Source: Callipepla californica brunnescens (lineage: Eukaryota; Chordata; Aves; Galliformes; Odontophoridae). From it: a stretch of 64,000 nt of DNA. Each line of letters starts with the position of its first letter. Position 1 is the stretch's first letter. A program made the translations under genes and the position numbers. The notes under the pieces are model-generated. The model was not told where the DNA came from. It saw only the letters and a program-made list of their open reading frames with translations, and did not search any database. The stretch is taken from the NCBI GenBank assembly GCA_023055505.1, contig JALIRH010000002.1, positions 41,396,233 through 41,460,232 of the forward strand. Reading direction: 5' to 3'. Positions 38,332 through 51,565 of the stretch are shown here, one piece after another.

Positions 38332-41300
38332 TGGATACTCAATATACCAGAATTTCCCTGAAAGTCATTAGGTTAAAAGTATCACCACACACCTCTTCGG
38401 AGAGCACAGTTTTCCCATTTGTGCATGGCAGGATTGTTATGAAATGAGCAAAAACTCAAACTCCAGAAACAGTATCCTATAGAACAGAAATGCATTTGTT
38501 TTGTATATTACATAGTGATAAACCAAAATAACAGTGTCATCCTGCAGAATGTATCTCCTGCAAGTGTGTATCTCAGTCATTAATTTTGTCCTGAATCAGA
38601 ACAAAACAACCATAAGAAGAAGGAAGAAAGTTGTCCTCCAACTTCTGAGATTTTTTGGGAAAAAATCTTTAGAAGATAGTATAATACATTTTACTTTAAT
38701 AATGATAGAAGCAGAACCTATGTGTAGGCTTAGCACCAAAGTGCCACAGTGGTATTTGTTTCAGATTTAAATGTGCTTCCTACTGACACTGATTGACAAC
38801 TGAAGTCAAAGATGACTGAGTCTTTGGTTCCCAAAGGCCCTGACCAAAAATCTTTGATGTATCTCTGTTAGACAGCACAATGGCTGTTTGGAAAGCTTAT
38901 CCCCATAAGTATCATACAAAATCCAGAAGTATGAAGAGTGGTCCCTTTATAAGGAGAGAGAATCAAGTTATTCAAAAGCTTATACCCTCAGTGTGGGAAT
39001 GAATTGGCAAAGCATGCAATCCCAAAAGGATTCCTAGTTTTCTTTCACATTGGCACCCAAGAACCAGAATTGTTCATAACAGAAAGGGATTCGGAGTTGC
39101 ATTCCTTGCTTCTAATGGTTGTGGAGGGGGGTTGAGCATTTGTGGAGTCTGTTTTGGGGTGATCAGTTTTCCTGCAGACAATAACTTAATGTCTCAATGA
39201 CATGGGAAAGATCAATTGCTTAACTACCTCAGCCAAACCAGGAACCATAAATAATGGTGTTTTCCAGAGAAGGGTGCTTGGGACTCACCCTAGGCCCTCA
39301 AAGTCAGATGTTTTTCAGTGTGCCATCTAAAACTGGAGAATATTACAGAAATAACTCACTCATCTTCATGGAGAAACACGAGCTATAGGAATACCTTCAT
39401 ACTTCATTAGCAAGCTCCTGACCAATGGTCTTAATTGGAGAAATTTATGAAGGCCATGATTTTTGGTTTGCAAAGAGTGCCACTATGTAGGTATGTGAGC
39501 TGGGCCAGAGGGCATCCTAACATTCTTCTCAAAGCTAAAACAAAAGTTAAGAAGCAGCAGTAACCAGCAGGACACACTTGTGCCTTGCTGCCAAGACAAC
39601 TGTGAGATTTTTAGAGATTATGTGTAGTGATTAGCCCATGTTTCCAGTCACCAAGGGGCATGAAAAATACAAGCTATGCTCTGCTGCTAAACAGTTCTCA
39701 AGGAAATGGGTCTGCAGGCTGCTTTTTCTTTAACAATCAAATTTAGGTGTGTTTCCCAATTTCTATCTTATAAGGCGGCTGTCAGTTCCTATCACAAATT
39801 ATTCTGTTCCACAACTGTGCAGCTAATGAACTAATTTCTGAATTGACATGGAGTTTGCTTAAGAAATTTCACAAAAGAATGTTCAGCCATATCTAACTCA
39901 ATTGATAAAATCACTCCCCTTGCAATGATGGGGGTATAGATGTGTAGAGAAAGTAAGAAGAATTTTTAGTGTTGTTGAAGCATTAGCCTTGTATGCTGAG
40001 TTTTGGTAATGAGAAAATGGCTCTTTCTCTACCAGCATTAACGATCTTAGGGAAGGAAGTCATTCAACATTACTGCATTGCCAGTAAGAAAATTGACATA
40101 ACAGGGCTTTCTGGTTTTATAACCTACATTCACTTGAGGTAGGTAATGTAGCTGTTAGCTTGCTGAAAATTACCTGGTTAGTGTACTCAGTAGAAACTGA
40201 TTTTCAATTTAAACATTTATTGCACTTGTTAGTTTCAATATCTTTCTCTCCTACTTGCTTTTAGAGGTGGCAATGTTTTTGTTTGTTGGAATTTTTCACT
40301 ATCTTTCATTTCAAAACATGAGGCACGCCAGACCAGAAATTCATAGCCTAAACATGAATCATAATGTTTCTTTCTGATATTGCCACATGACTTCAACTAG
40401 AAACTTCCTGAAAGAGAGCAGGCGTAGTATCAATGCTCTGGAATTAAAGATATAGAAGATTTCCTCCTCCCACACCCCCGACAAGAAATAAAAAAAAATA
40501 AAAATAAAGCACCTAAATCATGTAGTATAGAACTTCTTTTATAACTGAAATGTAAAGAAATAATAGACCAGTGGAAGAAGAAATCTGTTGACAATATAAA
40601 TTTGAACAGTTTTGTGACCAAAAATATCCTTATTGTTATTTAATTTAATAATGCTTGGACTGGGAAAAAAAAATCATAATGAGAAAGAAATAGAGAAAAA
40701 TAAAGCTATAGAGCTTGATAAAGTAATACCTGAGTGTGAAATTGTGATTCTCAAACAACGATTTTCAAGTATAGCATGCCACTGAGCCATTACTTCTGTT
40801 CTACATCACTGAAAGCATTCAGACCAACCGAGGTTTCTGTGAGCCTTCTACTTGCACGACTGCACATTAGCTCTTTTGGTGGCTCCCTTCACTACAGATT
40901 TGGACACGTTTACTAACAGAAGAGCTACACAATGAGATACAGTATACAGTCTTTCTTGGCAGACACATACATTTCAGCCTTTGATACATAAAAATGATCA
41001 GCTGGGTAGTCTGAAATTTGCTCTGGTAAATTCCTATGCCTTAATATGCACGATACATAATTCCTGCCGTACTGTGATGAATGAATGTCTTCATCCTTCT
41101 TTGGGTTTCCATTGATAAGATACATCCCACTAACCTCTGCATTTTTGCCTTTTCCAATCAAATACAACTTCCTTCTATTTCACAAAACCCTCTAGTAATG
41201 CCTTTTCTAACTCCTTCCAGCAACCATGGTCATGTTGTCATTTTCTATTTCATTGGGCAAACATATCACTTATTCACTGTATTTGAAAGTATGGTGAAGT

Positions 41301-44300
41301 AGAGCTCGTACAGAAGATATCCTCACAAGAGCTCTTTACTTTAGCCAGTGTTTTGAGGAAAGATTTTCAGGAATGCAGCCCCCATTCACTTTTAATACCT
41401 CAGATTTTCTGATGGGGTTCTAACAAGTGTTCCTATAGGGCAGTAGATTCATGACATGGGATTTCTCTATCAGGTACCTGATGGAAGTTACCAAGCTTTT
41501 TCACATGTATCTTATACTTCAAGGCATAATTTTATTTCTTGACATTTCTGATACTTACAATGTGCTAAAGTATAAGCTAAAGTTTTAATGAGATAGAGCT
41601 GTACTTAAGTGTTCTCTATGAAACATTCTTTTCTTGTTCTATGTAGTTAGGATTAACTTTGAATTCTCTGCAAGGTCTCTGTAAAGTATTTCTGATCAAA
41701 TTTGGAAAAGAGATTGACAGGCACTAGTGGGCTTATTGCTTGACAATGATTCTGGTTTTCTGGGGATATACCATTGATCATTCTTCCCCAGATTTTTTTG
41801 CAACTCTGAAATTATGGTTATATTATGGCTTTCTTAAGTTACTGTTTATATTATTTTTAGCTATGCCAAGGACTCCAAGAATATATTCTGTAAATCATTC
41901 TATTTATAAAATGTCTAAGGATTTTATTTTTATGACTGTCTTTCTGAGATGGTGCATTAATGGGAAAAGCAGTTGATAGCTGATGTGAGAAGCAGCTCTA
42001 GTGCATGTTGTAAATGCCAGTGTCACTGAAATACACAAGAGTATGAAGGGGCATCCAGTCTTTGCTTCATAAATAAATAAGCTTCACTAACATTTTAGGA
42101 AGAAAGCAATGGAATAAATTTTCCTTTCCCTATAACCATCCTCATCCATTCCAGTGAAACCACAACACCAGGCTAATCAAAATTGAAAATTTCCATTAAT
42201 TGCAATTCAAAGTTTCTTAGTTGTTTTGAAAATTACACTGCAAGCTTTGAGTCATTTTAAAATGAAAATCCTGCCTGTCTGCATTTTGAACTGAAATAGA
42301 TGGTTATTAGACCACTAATTAGGCATCTCCAGCCTGAAAAATATACCTTGTATTAATATATATATATCTACAAAGAAAACAAGATAGGTTTGGTAATCTA
42401 TTGTACTTTATGGAAGTTTCCCATTTCCTTAATTTTGCAAAATAATGGTTAGCGTTATGTTTTGTTTCTTGTTTGTTTGTTTGTTTTTCTTTTTAAAAGT
42501 GTTTAGTTACACAGGATATTGTTTGTGTCTGTAATTTGAACTGGAGACCAGATTCTAGGCTACCATAAAGCTTTTTAGCTACATCAAATTCAAAGTAGCT
42601 AGCCAGTGCACACCAGCAATGGATCCAGTAAAGCTGTATGATAATCCTCATTCTATTTATTGAAATGAGAGGATGAAGATATTACATAGCCAGATTGTTC
42701 CTTCTCTTGATGCTATCATTGTCAAAATCATATTGATGTTGTTGACGTTTACCTGACCAGATGGCTTAACGAAAAGGAGAGATTTGTGTAAGCTAGGTAT
42801 GTCCATGCCTTGCAGGTCTCTTTCAGTGAAGGCAGCAATTTCCTTCTGCCTTTTTTCAGTGTTCTTTATACACAGCTTTATGGAAAGTTATAATATTCCC
42901 AGACACATAGAAAGGATCTAGCTAGTCTCACTTACTCAGAACTGAAAGCTTTAAAGGTTAGTCTTGAGGGACATTATTACACTGCAGGTCAGTAATGTCT
43001 AGTAACCTTTGCCATGTCTCCTGAGGGTGAACACACATTTTATGATACCCCATTCTGCTACAGATGAGAGCCTTTGGAAAGGCTGGCTTAAGGTTAGGAA
43101 CTTCGTGGAAAAATCCCCCTGAGAATGCCCTGTAAGGAGACTGAGTGAATGTGGAACAGGAGCATATTTGCCTTCTCTGCTCCTCACTCTGATATCACTC
43201 TGTCTTCCAAGCACAGGTACTGATAGGGTTCTTGGCTCTAACAGAAGCAGATAAAATATTTTAGATCTGTACTTTCTAGGTCAGATATTATAAAGGGAAG
43301 CAGTTTGGAAGTCTGGACTCAGTGGATGATGAACACTGTATTTCAAAGCACGTGATAGAAAATGCTGTGAGTAAGGCTTGTTTGGGATGAGGGTTTTACA
43401 GTTCTAGTTTTGTGCTGTTGTGGATTTTTGTATGTTTGTTTGTTTTGTGATCTGTTCAGTTTAAGATTGATCACTATCTTTTTTCTTTGCAAGTCAAAGT
43501 TTCTTCATTTTCTTTTTTTTTTTTTTTTTTATGATTTACCAGCTAAGCATAAAAAATGTTCCAAGTGAAGAAATATTTGAATTCTATAATGCATTTGTTT
43601 CAACAATCACTGTGGCCCTTCTCAACATACAGAAATAAGACAAGCATACATTTTGCTTCAGTAACAGACTCGAGTATGATATGCTCTGTTTTTAAACTAC
43701 AGTCTATTAAATTATAGTAGTGAGACTAACCATCAGCATTTGACGTATTTGAACAACAGTGGTTAAAGAATACAGTCAAAAATAGAGCCATGGTGTTTTG
43801 TGCTTATACTTAAACCTTTCTTATTGTGCATTTTCGCAAACCAAGAAGTTGCATTCGTTTTTGAGTTACACAACTACAGTGCAGAAAACTAGAAAAGACT
43901 TTAAAAGGAAAAGGAACAAAGAATTCCATCTTTCATTCAGAAATCCCTAAATATAAAAGGTATTTAAAACTAGGTCCTGTGCATTTTGCTTACAGCAGAC
44001 TAGCCGCAAAAAGTAAGCTCCCTATGAAAATTGCATTTCTTAAATTTTAGACATGCTTGAGAAATGACTGGGAAGTGAGTCTATTGTCACTTGAAAAATT
44101 AGCACAGAAAACTGTATCTGCAGCTGACATAAATAAACTGCTCATCAGTTATTCTATAGCAACCCAAACAAGTTACTAATCTGGTCCATTATGATGTAGG
44201 AGGAAATGTTTGTGTAAGAAATTCATATTTCAACAGACCTTACTGGTTTGGCAGTAATAAATCTGTTTCAGAACCATCTCTTCCTCTGATTTTCTGTTTC

Positions 44301-44386
44301 AGCCGCAAAGGTTAATACAACAGTTCATTGCACTCCCAAAGCAAAAGCTTAAAAATAATTAATCACTCTAAAGGACCACCACTTAC
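38332..44386. other. Non-genic stretch
   Basis: There is no supportable gene. The 38.8-39.7 kb part is less AT-rich and could be decayed retroviral interior, but I find no protein motif. It includes an interrupted TTTG run near 42468-42485, a TA run at about 42354-42367 and a T run at 43513-43530. Confidence 0.5.
43513..43530. repeat. Poly-T run (18)
   Basis: Uninterrupted T homopolymer. Confidence 0.9.
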
Positions 44387-44581
44387 TTGGTCCTTTTTTG
44401 GATTGTTTTTGGCTTTGGTTGGTTTTTACTTTTTTTTTTTATCCTTTTTACACCATTTGTCCAAAAGTTGACTTTCAAGTTTGTAAGGGGTTCAAAATCC
44501 ATTCTGTATTATGAATTCTGGTTGGTTGTTTTTTTTGTTTTTGTTTTTGTTTTTTTTTGTGGGTTTTTTTTGTCTTTTTCA
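44387..44581. repeat. T/G-rich low-complexity tract
   Basis: About 195 bp with long T runs broken by G or GG. The plus-strand 74-codon Phe/Val-rich frame and the minus-strand Lys/Gln-rich frame here are composition artefacts. It lies shortly upstream of the plus-strand CR1. Confidence 0.8.
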
Positions 44582-44764
44582 GGTAAGGTATTGTTTGCAT
44601 GCTTTCTCTAGAATCAGAAGAAATCCTTGCCAGCCTACTAGTAATCAGCACTATAACAAGCATAGCAAGAAACCTGCTCATTGAAAGAAAAGAACTGCTG
44701 AAGTAGTGTCGCAATTTCTTATCCAATTATTCAAGGAGAGACAATTTGCTGTTATTTTCCACTA

Positions 44765-45805
44765 AGAATGGGGAAGGCCAAACTAGAACTGGTCTTGGCA
44801 AGTAGTGCAAAGAAGAACAAGAAAGGCTTTTACAGGTACATCAACCAGAAAAGGAGAGTCCAAAAAGAAGTATTCTCCTAGTGAGCAATATAGGCAGAGA
44901 AGGAGAAGACAGGTAATTTGGAAGAGAGGGAGATTATACAAAGCAACCAGTATGGCAAGCCCTGCCTGACCAACATAGTGACCTTTTTTGATAGTATTAC
45001 TGTATCAGTGGACAAGGGAAGAGTCATTGATATCACCCGTCTGGATTTCAGTAAGGCCTTTGACACAGTCCTCCATAACATCCTTCTCCTTAAATTTAAA
45101 AGATATGGATTTGACATGGGGACCATTCTATGGATGAAGAACTGGTTTCAAGACTGCACCCAGAGAGCAGCAGTCACTGTCTCAGATGGAGATCAGTGAC
45201 AAGTGATGTCCCTCAGGGTTCAATACAGTGAATGGTGCTCTTTAATATCTTCATCATTGACTGACAGTGGAAATTGACCGCACCTCAGAAAGTTTGTGGA
45301 TGACACCAAGCTGTGTGGTGTGGGCAAGCTTAAGCAATGGGTCCTGGAGAACCTCACAAGGCTCAGTAAGTCCAAGTGCAAGGTCTTGCACCTGGGTCAT
45401 GGTAGCCTCACTATACATACAAGTTGAGGGATGTAAGGATGGAGCACAGCCATGCCAAAAGGACCTGGGGATATTGCTAGATGTTAAGCTGGACTTGAGT
45501 CAGCAGTGTGCCCTCACAGCCCAGAAAGCCAATTGTATCCTGAGCTGCATCAAAAGAAGCATGGCCATCAGGTTGAAGGTGATCATGCCCCTCCCTCTGC
45601 TCTGTGCTGATGAGATCTCACCTGGAGTACTGCATCCATTTGTGGAGGAATCCTCAGTACAGGAGAGACATAGACCTGTTAGAGCACGTCCAGAAGAGGG
45701 CCACAAAAATGATCCAAGGGATCAAACACTTCTCCTACAAGGACAGGTGGAGAGAGCTGGGGGTGTTCAGTCTGGAGAAGGTCTGTGAAGAGACCTGAGA
45801 GTCTT
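44765..45805 (+). pseudogene. CR1 ORF2 reverse-transcriptase remnant
   Basis: The remnant is read in several frames. 44918-45199 is open and carries the LDFSKAFDTV motif (about 45041-45070), then a GFDMGTILWMKNW segment. A TGA at 45197-45199 closes it. The VPQGS motif is at 45208-45222 and LFNIFI at about 45238-45255, separated by another stop. The catalytic FVDD motif (FADD in intact CR1) is at 45293-45304 in a shifted frame. The C-terminal part reads EYCIHLWRNPQYRRDIDLLE, then QKRATKMIQG and RELGVFSLEK at 45604-45798. Multiple stops, frameshifts and the lost 5' half make it non-functional. In an intact copy the product would reverse-transcribe the LINE RNA at the nicked target. Confidence 0.93.
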
Positions 45806-46090
45806 CTGGGTATAAGAAAGAGGTGGATGTACCCTTTAATGGGGATAGGAAAAGGTGAAATTATTTCAAGCCATAAGAAGGGAGATTTAGACTGGATTTA
45901 AGAAAAAAAATTTTACAATAAGAATGATGAGGCACGGGAACAGGTTAACCAGAGTGATGGTGGAAGCCCCTTCTACAGGGACACTCAAGGTCAGACTTGT
46001 TTGTTTGTTTAGCCAATTTACTACAGGAGAATTGGACTAGATGACCTTTAAGGGTCCCTTCCAACTCAAGCGATTCTATGATTCTATGAA
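44765..46090 (+). mobile_element. CR1: CR1 LINE, 5'-truncated, about 1.3 kb
   Basis: This is the largest CR1 copy in the window. It begins inside ORF2 with a Lys-Ala-Lys-x-x-Leu-Glu-Leu segment and AKKNKKGFYRYINQKR, the linker after the endonuclease domain. It then skips sequence to the reverse-transcriptase core and runs through to the 3' untranslated region (GAGGCACGGGAACAGGTTAACC, then TAAGGGTCCCTTCCAACTC). It ends in two octamers (ATTCTATGATTCTATG) at about 46073-46088. The plus-strand orientation is opposite to the young minus-strand CR1 ends elsewhere in the window. A deletion near 44880-44930 removes the start of the RT domain. Confidence 0.96.
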
Positions 46091-48883
46091 TTACTCTTGT
46101 AGATGCATTTTTTGGCTCACACACACACTCTGTGTTTTTGTTTTGTTGAACAATGAATCAGAATCAAGCACTGAGAGTATGTCACCTAGCCAGCTCTTCC
46201 CCACATTCTCCTGGACATAGTGGTACACCTCATCCATTGTAACGCCAGGCACTGCAATGTATCCCTTGCTCTTCACATTACCTCTCAGATGCAGATGTCA
46301 CATCACTATCAGATGCAAAGCAGTCTGATACCACAACCATTGCAAACAGGTTGCAGATAATACTTCACATTTCAGAAAAGAAGAAACCCAAGTTTCTTTT
46401 TTAATGGCTCAATGAGACAGACATACACAGGCTCAGTACTTCAGAAAATCAGGCCACTTATTTAACCACCTGAATGTGGATTTAGGTTTCTGTAGTTGAA
46501 AATCTAGGCCATGGTGTACAGGCCATTTTCTCTGTGACACACTGGCTGCTTTTTCATTGCTCTAGCAAACAAAGCTGCCATAAATCTGGCTGGCTTTATG
46601 GCTTTTTTGCATTAGCAAAACAGCATAAAGCAACTAGAGAACACTATTTAATCTGTCCATATATATTGCTTGGCTTGATATTGTCTTTTCCAATTGCCAA
46701 ATTTTCCAGAGAAAAAAGTCCATACCTTTTAATGTGTTCAGAAAGATGACAAGGACAGTTGAAGAGCAGTTTCTCTGTATTCTTGGCCTTTCCACTGTTG
46801 AGCTCCTACTTTTCTAGGAAAAAATCCTCCTCATTTCATTTAAACAAAACTATTCATCTTGAACTTCTGATTCAATCAGCACCAATATGTAAATAATTAT
46901 AACATGTATATATATATTATATCAAATATTAAATATATATTATAAAAAACTTCACCTTTAAGAGTTTTCTATGAATAAATAGCACAACATACATTTTCAT
47001 CATCATCAAAGACTACATAGAACAAAATATTATTTGCTTTTCTAGCATTAGAAATGGTGACTGTAAGTGAAGATATTCTTTGATGGAGAAAAAGATGAAC
47101 AGGGTCTGACATATAACTGAAGCTTTAGTAAACTATTCTTATGATTTTTTTGAGGACTAAAGGTGTTCATACAGACCCATATGTATGGGTTCTATATATG
47201 TGGTCATATCCTGAGAAACAGTGCGTTATTTTGCACTTGCTTGTCCATCTCTTTATCAGTCATTTTGCAAACATCTAACTATACCTATTTGCTCCACTCT
47301 CATGGGGAAATCTGATTAGATAAATACATTCACTGCACACAGAAGGATTTCAGGTAAAAACTTTTAATCTGAACAGACCTTTTCCTTATTGTACATCACA
47401 GCTAGCAGACAGCCCTGCCACTGAACATGTCATTTCTATAGACAGTAACTGGTTAGGAAGTAAGCCAAATCACAGAGCTATACATTGAAATGCAATAGAT
47501 GTAGTCTGACTACATAATAGGCATACTCTGTGCTGTGAACAGTCACTTCGCAGTTATTTCATTTTCCACTTTGAGGCAATCCTTCCCTAAAGAGCATTTC
47601 AGTGCAAATATATTCACAATAGAAAAAGGCATAATAAATAATAAGTTGTAATAAATCATATAAAAAAATTAAAATGTTATAACAAATTGTATGATTTTCT
47701 GAAAATGTATTCTCATTGCAATATACTGTCAGAGACATTAAAGAACTAAAAATCCATTTATGCTAATTATTTCTGTCCCTAGTGGGAAAATCAGCTGGGA
47801 ATTGCCAGAAACATAGAAATGGCCTGTATTTTCTCCCGTAATGAAACTATGCAATGCCCTTCCCATGGGGGTTAATATGTGAGTCACCACCACTACAGAA
47901 GGCCAGTTATTAGTATAGAGGTAGCGTTCATGTGTTGCACCAGGACCACTTCATTTACTCAGACCAAAAACAACAACAACAACAACAAAACAGTGTTTTC
48001 TTCACATATCCATTAAATCATGGTCTCAATTTACAGCACATCTGCAGTAAGTGCTTGTGTGTATGTCCAACCATAAAGGTGAAGTTCAGAAGGAAAAGGA
48101 GGAAGAGATGCACCCTAGAACTGCTTATTTGTTTCATTATGAACCCTATTATGTCCTTCCTCATGTTGAATACTATATAGCTAAAGTCATGCTACCAGAA
48201 TGCAAATACATTGTTATAATTTGGATAATTACATGAGCAAACACAGCTAGGTTTCATATAATCTCTGGAACACTATACTGCACAGAGGAGAAAAAAAATC
48301 TTCCAGTTGTAATTTCACACCCTGCATTCAAAATACCCTTGCTATTTTGAGAATTCAGCTAATAATAGTTATTTAATAATATGCTACGGTTAGGATATGT
48401 TAAAAAATCCAAGTCTTCTTTTTGACAATAAAATTGACGTAAATTTACTAGTTCAACTTCTGTGGAGAAGGCTGAGGTCTGAAATAGCAATGGTATCACA
48501 AGTTAAATCTCTTCCAGTGTGTGTGTCTGATAACTGGATCTTCTGATCACCATCTGGAATTCTGCGGAAAGAGTGAATGATGAGTTGAATTTCTTCCTTT
48601 CTGTCTTTCACAAACATAAGTAAGTGTTGCACCAGGAGACAAATCCTGGGTAAGTGATTTCTTATTATTAAGTGCACCAGGAAAATACTGCTCATAAAAA
48701 TCTCAGGATGTTGTCTTATCAAAATACATTCAAACTCATGGGGTAAATATTAATTTGGGCTTTGGAGACTTTAAGTTTAACCTTTGTAAGTTCTAAGTGT
48801 TTTCACATTGCTTTGTAACATTACAAAGTAGGAATGTTATTATATCAAGATGCAGTACTGAATAATCTTCTACCGTAGTATAA
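46091..48883. other. Non-genic stretch
   Basis: There is no gene or transposon. It contains short TA runs near 46907-46942 and a CAA microsatellite at 47971-47987. A short palindrome, CCCATATGTATGGG, lies near 47178. Confidence 0.5.
47971..47987. repeat. (CAA)n microsatellite
   Basis: Nearly six CAA units, following a short A run. Confidence 0.85.
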
Positions 48884-49995
48884 TACTAGGGATGCTCCAA
48901 AAGTAATGCTTCCTATTTTATGTTGGCCCACAATGTCAGAGGTAGATGTTGGTGATGTGGCAGTAGGGGCTGAACCTTCCCACCAATATCCCATTACACG
49001 TTGTTGCTGTGTGACAGATGGCAGCAGAGGAGCAGTCTGACAAAATGGTGTCTGACATGAAAGAGCATGTGAAGGAAAGGTGTGTCACTGAAATCCCCCA
49101 TGCAGAAAAAATGGCACCCATTGACAAATGCTGAACATTTATGGAGCCCAAACAGTAGATGTGAATACAGTGAGGCAGTGGGTGGTGCGTTTTAGCAGTG
49201 GTGACAGCAATGTGAAAGACAAGCCACGTTCCAGATGGCTATAGACAACTGTCACATCAGGAAATGAGGAGCATCTCAATTTGTTCATCCATGGGAATTT
49301 GCAGATTATGGCCATGTAACTGTGTGTAGAGTGGTGACACCACTATGAGCAGGAGTCAAAACAGCAGTCCTTTGAGTGGCAATATGTATTCCCTACTGAA
49401 GGAAAACTTCAAGACTCATCCCTCAGTATGCAGAGATGTTCACTGTCTTTTGGGATGAGAAAAAAAGTGATTCCTCTGGATTTCCTGGAACCCAGTCAAA
49501 CCGTCAACTCTGACCACTTCTTCATGATGTTTACTAAGCTGAAGCCTCAAACTTCCAGAGTAAGACCAGAGAAGAAAACAACCTTTCTCTTGCAAGATGA
49601 TAACAGATAGGCCCCATACCAGTTTTGAAGATTGTGGAGCACATTTCCAATCTTGGCTGCACTGTCCTGCCATACCCACTGTATAGTTAGAATTTGGTGC
49701 CTTCTGATTTCTGTTGGGCCAATGAAAGATGGACTCCACGACCAACATTTTCCTAGCAACAATGCCATCTGTGAAACAGCGGATCACCTGCTGGTGCTGA
49801 TTTTTATGAGCACATCATTCAGGCTCTTGTTTATCACTTCTGAAAATGTATAGCTAATGGTGGTGACAAGGTTCAGAAAAAATGTTTTGTAGCTGAGAAT
49901 TTGCTCTCTTAAGCAGTGTGACTGAGCTCTTTTTATATCCATTGTAGTTTCAATGGAAAGAAATAAGAGGCATTAGTTTCAGAGCAACTTACATA
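48884..49995 (+). mobile_element. Galluhop (mariner) copy, near full length
   Basis: The left end TACTAGGGATGCTCCAAAAG and the right end TTTCAGAGCAACTTACATA are inverted repeats matching the Galluhop ends, each bounded by TA. The interior contains transposase remnants in order from N- to C-terminus, then the 3' tail GTTTTGTAGCTGAGAATTTGC and TTTCAATGGAAAGAAATAAGAGGC. At about 1.1 kb it is somewhat shorter than an intact mariner of this family would be, consistent with small deletions. It has the same orientation as the deleted copy 25 kb upstream. Confidence 0.96.
49019..49855 (+). pseudogene. Galluhop mariner transposase, inactivated
   Basis: Mariner transposases bind terminal repeats through N-terminal helix-turn-helix domains and cut with a DD34D triad. 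Here the N-terminal part reads MAAEEQSDKM, then ERCVTE, HAEKMAPID and TVRQWVVRFSSGDSNVKDKP. The middle part reads HHYEQESKQQSFEW. A codon aligning just before HHYE is a TGA, and the segment expected to hold the first catalytic Asp is corrupted. An open stretch, 49428-49610, runs through LDFLEPSQTVNSD to RVRPEKKTTFLLQDDN; the second Asp is kept at 49599-49601. Near the third catalytic Asp the equivalent of YSPDLAPSD has a TAG (49688-49690) followed by AAT for Asn. The spacing from the second Asp is 92 nt and not the expected 105, so a frame shift lies between. The gene is dead. Confidence 0.92.
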
Positions 49996-51309
49996 TTTTG
50001 AAATATTGTTTATCATTTTATTGACTAATCTTTTACGTAGTTCTGATTAAAATCCCTTTACTGAGTCAAAGCACTTTCAGCTTCTTAATTTCTCCTCAAG
50101 TTTGTGGCAGCATATATAATTCCAGAATTAAAAGGAGAATTTTAGGAGAGTGATGAATCTCCATTAATTTTATGGGCATAGTTTATCAAGTGGAAAAAAT
50201 ACTGAACATTTAGAATAAATTAAATTAATTTTGCCTTCATTTTTTTTCTGCTTGGAATGAGGATCTAGCAGTAAAATAATTGCATGTTTTAATATAGTGC
50301 CTGCTATAATCTCTACCTTGGTATCAGTATGAAAAATACCTACAGATCTAATTTTACATAAACTGTTTATATTTTCCAACTCCAATTTGATATGTGCTGA
50401 TCACATGTCCACACTGCCTAAAGGAAAATGTATTTTCTGATGAAGTCATCAGAAATTAGTCTGATAAGAAATACTATATGAAACAATCATTTTGGAGGAG
50501 AAGTGGTCTCTGGAACAAGTTTAGTTGTTGAAACACCTTGTTTAAATGCAGTTCTCGGTGAAGTAATATACAGGCTGTTCTTGAACATTTATTTTTCTTT
50601 ATTACCCCTAATGCATATATTATGTTTTTTTTTTTTTCCTCAAGAAAAGTTAGTCTATTCACAACAAGACATGTACCTGAATACCTCTAAAGAGAAGGCA
50701 TGTCTCTGTATTTAAGATCCACAGTCACCTTTTTCCTCAGTGTGTGGGAACTGTCCCATCCTAAAACATGTGGGTAGCAGTATAAATAGATGCTAACATT
50801 AAACTCTGATGCCTTGTTCCAAATGTTTGAAACGTTAAAAGCTATTCTTAGTTTTCTGCTTTATAACAATATACATTGAATTTCTACTCCGCGCTAATGT
50901 TAACAACATCTGTATTTCTGAAGCAGTTGTTAAGCTTATATAGTTAACTGTCTTTACCCACTGTAGCAGTTTTGTTGCAGTTGTGATGTTCAAAAGGAAT
51001 AAAAGAGAGAAGCTTCATGGCTTTTATTAGACTAACTGACATCATGAGAAAGAAGCTTTGGAGAACATCATAAACCTTCTTTAGGTTGTTTTCATCCAAA
51101 TGAAGCATTGTATTGACAACTTCAACATTCTGAATGACTGTTAGCTAATTAACTACCATGGCAGTGAGTAGAGGACAACCTCTGTGTTTATTTTAACAAA
51201 GCATCCTGAAAAGAAGCTGAGCAGAGCTTATTGCCAGGAAGAGACATCTACTTCATTTCTAAACAATCCATCACACAGGCATCCGAATCCAGTAACACTT
51301 CAGCTTTCT
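49996..51309. other. Non-genic stretch
   Basis: No gene is recognised. A 13-base T run lies at 50625-50637. Confidence 0.5.
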
Positions 51310-51323
51310 ACACACACACACAC

Positions 51324-51362
<39 letters not shown>

Positions 51363-51363
51363 T
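51310..51363. repeat. Composite (AC)n-(A)n-(TA)n microsatellite
   Basis: AC repeats at 51310-51324, an A run to 51340, then a perfect TA array of 23 bases to 51363. Three different simple repeats are directly joined. Short plus-strand frames across it (Lys run then Ile-Tyr repeats) are artefacts. Confidence 0.95.
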
Positions 51364-51565
51364 CAGTTGAAGGCTGTGATTACACTCATGCCATGACAGC
51401 AGTCTTATTTATTAATGTTTGTTGATACCACTCCACAAGTTAAAAGCTTTAAACACATTAAAAGACAGCATGTATTTCTAACTTGGATTTGAACACGTAT
51501 TATTCAACACTTGTTAGCTAATATGGATTTATTTTTCTTCATTGAATCTGCTGTAACTGCAGATT

